Positions 16,141 to 16,957 of a stretch of 16,957 nt of DNA are shown piece after piece. A model generated the notes under the pieces. It was not told the origin of the DNA. It saw nothing but the letters and a program-made list of their open reading frames with translations, and searched no databases. The position numbers were made by a program, and so were the translations under genes. The stretch is from JAZGGS01 sp963749485 (lineage in GTDB: Bacteria; Bacteroidota; Ignavibacteria; Ignavibacteriales; Ignavibacteriaceae). The stretch covers positions 1 through 16,957 of the forward strand of contig CAVVMV010000035.1 of assembly GCA_963749485.1 (NCBI GenBank), in the 5' to 3' direction. Every line of letters starts with the position of its first letter. The stretch's first letter is position 1.

Positions 16141-16815
16141 ATGAAAGTAATTAGTTTAGCGATTTTAATTTTTGTTCTTTTAATTGGATGTTCTAAAGAT
16201 AATAACACGATAACCCCACAAGAACCTGATGCGAACGCACGATACAGGTTAACATTTAATGCAACCTGGAGTGCACAAACTCATCCAAATGAATTTCCTT
16301 CATCAGCTCATTTTTCAGGACTTATTGGAATGACCCACAACAGCAATGTTATGCTTTTTTCTAAAGGTGAACTCGCTTCAGATGGAATTAAAAAAATGGC
16401 TGAGACAGGAGGCAAAAGCCCTCTGGATACTGAAATTCAAAATTTTATTTCGGTTGGAACAGGAAATATTTTAATTAGCGGCGATGGAATAAGTTCCTCG
16501 CCCGGCGAAGTTAGCATAGAATTTAATATTGCTTCTTCACATTCAATGGTAAGTGTGGTTTCAATGGTAGCCCCCAGCCCTGATTGGTTTATAGCTGTTA
16601 GTAATATAAATTTAATTGAAAATAACGAGTGGGTTACAAGTAAAACAATTACTGTAGATATTTATGATTCCGGAACTGATAACGGTTCTACATTTCGCTC
16701 TCCGGATGAACCCACCCTTCCACCATTGCCTATAGATAATATCGCCACTCCTCCCCTTGCAGTAATTAATGTTGTCGCTCCTTTAGGATCAATAACTTTT
16801 ACTAAGATTGATTAA
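16141..16815 (+). CDS. Spondin_N-domain lipoprotein
   Basis: The N-terminus MKVISLAILIFVLLIGCSKD is a lipoprotein signal with lipobox L-I-G-C (Cys17), so the protein is anchored in a membrane, probably the outer one. The rest is a spondin N-terminal domain: YRLTFNATWSAQTHP, SAHFSGLIGMTHN, GIKKMAETG, the core VSMVAPSPDWFIAVSNINLI, and DIYDSGTDNGSTF followed by F-R-S-P-D-E-P. In this domain the S-P-D-W-F segment and acidic loop are the conserved features; bacterial copies are widespread but their ligand is unknown. GGAG at 16126-16129 supports the start. The frame is intact and the gene stands alone, with an upstream promoter-like pair and a terminator about 100 bases downstream. Confidence 0.85.
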   Translation: MKVISLAILIFVLLIGCSKDNNTITPQEPDANARYRLTFNATWSAQTHPNEFPSSAHFSGLIGMTHNSNVMLFSKGELASDGIKKMAETGGKSPLDTEIQNFISVGTGNILISGDGISSSPGEVSIEFNIASSHSMVSVVSMVAPSPDWFIAVSNINLIENNEWVTSKTITVDIYDSGTDNGSTFRSPDEPTLPPLPIDNIATPPLAVINVVAPLGSITFTKID

Positions 16816-16919
16816 ATAGGACAGCTTTAGCTAATTTAAATTACATGGTACACTAAACACACGAGAAGATTTCTTAAGTGGAGTAAGTTAAATTTGCATA
16901 ATAAGTTAGCATTTCAAAA

Positions 16920-16942
16920 TGGGTATAATACCCAGTTTTTTT
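16920..16942 (+). terminator. Rho-independent terminator
   Basis: TGGGT-ATAAT-ACCCA forms a stem of at least 5 bp (the palindrome extends to TGGGTAT/ATACCCA), followed one base later by seven T at 16936-16942. It lies 105 bases after the spondin lipoprotein stop and would end that transcript. An A-run on the 5' side may let it work weakly in the other direction. Confidence 0.8.
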
Positions 16943-16957
16943 GTTTAGTGATTTTAT

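Noticed and set aside
1..16957. CRISPR arrays, tRNA or rRNA genes, insertion sequences and integrases
   Set aside because: No regularly spaced repeats, cloverleaf-like sequence, rRNA-like stretch or transposase/integrase reading frame was seen in any gap or gene.

Overview
The window is AT-rich and carries almost all of its genes on the plus strand. Several features suggest a Gram-negative member of the Bacteroidota/Ignavibacteria (FCB) group: lipoprotein and Sec signal peptides, a large secreted Asp-box (VPS10/sortilin-like) protein, a GH3 glucosaminidase fused to a beta-lactamase-like domain, a freestanding ThrRS-type editing domain, and a possible Bacteroidota-style TTG/TAnnTTT promoter. 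The phylum is inferred from protein style and is not proven.

Layout. 1-415 (minus): N-terminal part of a class V aminotransferase, cut by the window edge and divergent from everything else. 586-7708 (plus): a tightly packed putative operon for peptidoglycan/muropeptide recovery, comprising a BadF/NAGK-type sugar kinase, an AmpG-like (PAT family) permease, a beta-lactamase-fold serine hydrolase, a membrane-anchored NagZ-type GH3 fused to a degenerate beta-lactamase domain, and a nitrilase-superfamily amidase. 7802-8284: DoxX-like membrane protein. 8496-11770: exported protein with at least ten Asp-box (BNR) repeats. 11807-12217: freestanding archaeal-type threonyl-tRNA synthetase editing domain. 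12218-12582: gene-free stretch with palindromes and a hairpin. 12583-13018: RRM RNA-binding protein and a 40-residue basic protein. 13109-15924: three overlapping genes (DUF1611/DgcN-like, alanine/ornithine-racemase-like PLP enzyme, VanX-type D,D-dipeptidase), a plausible D-amino-acid module. 16141-16815: spondin-domain lipoprotein, followed by a rho-independent terminator at 16920-16942.

How the genes fit together. The first operon could cleave GlcNAc from muropeptides in the periplasm, import sugars or muropeptides and phosphorylate the sugar. The DUF1611/racemase/VanX module could handle D-Ala and D-Glu from stem peptides. The editing domain belongs to a fold related to D-aminoacyl-tRNA deacylases. 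The two blocks together give the window a cell-wall and D-amino-acid theme, which is an inference from gene content.

Data quality. Seven or eight genes are broken by single-base indels, about 14 of 17 clear cases being one extra base, while the protein on either side stays well conserved. This looks like uncorrected long-read sequencing error rather than gene decay. Coordinates below therefore join the reading frames, and corrected protein lengths are given where I could work them out.
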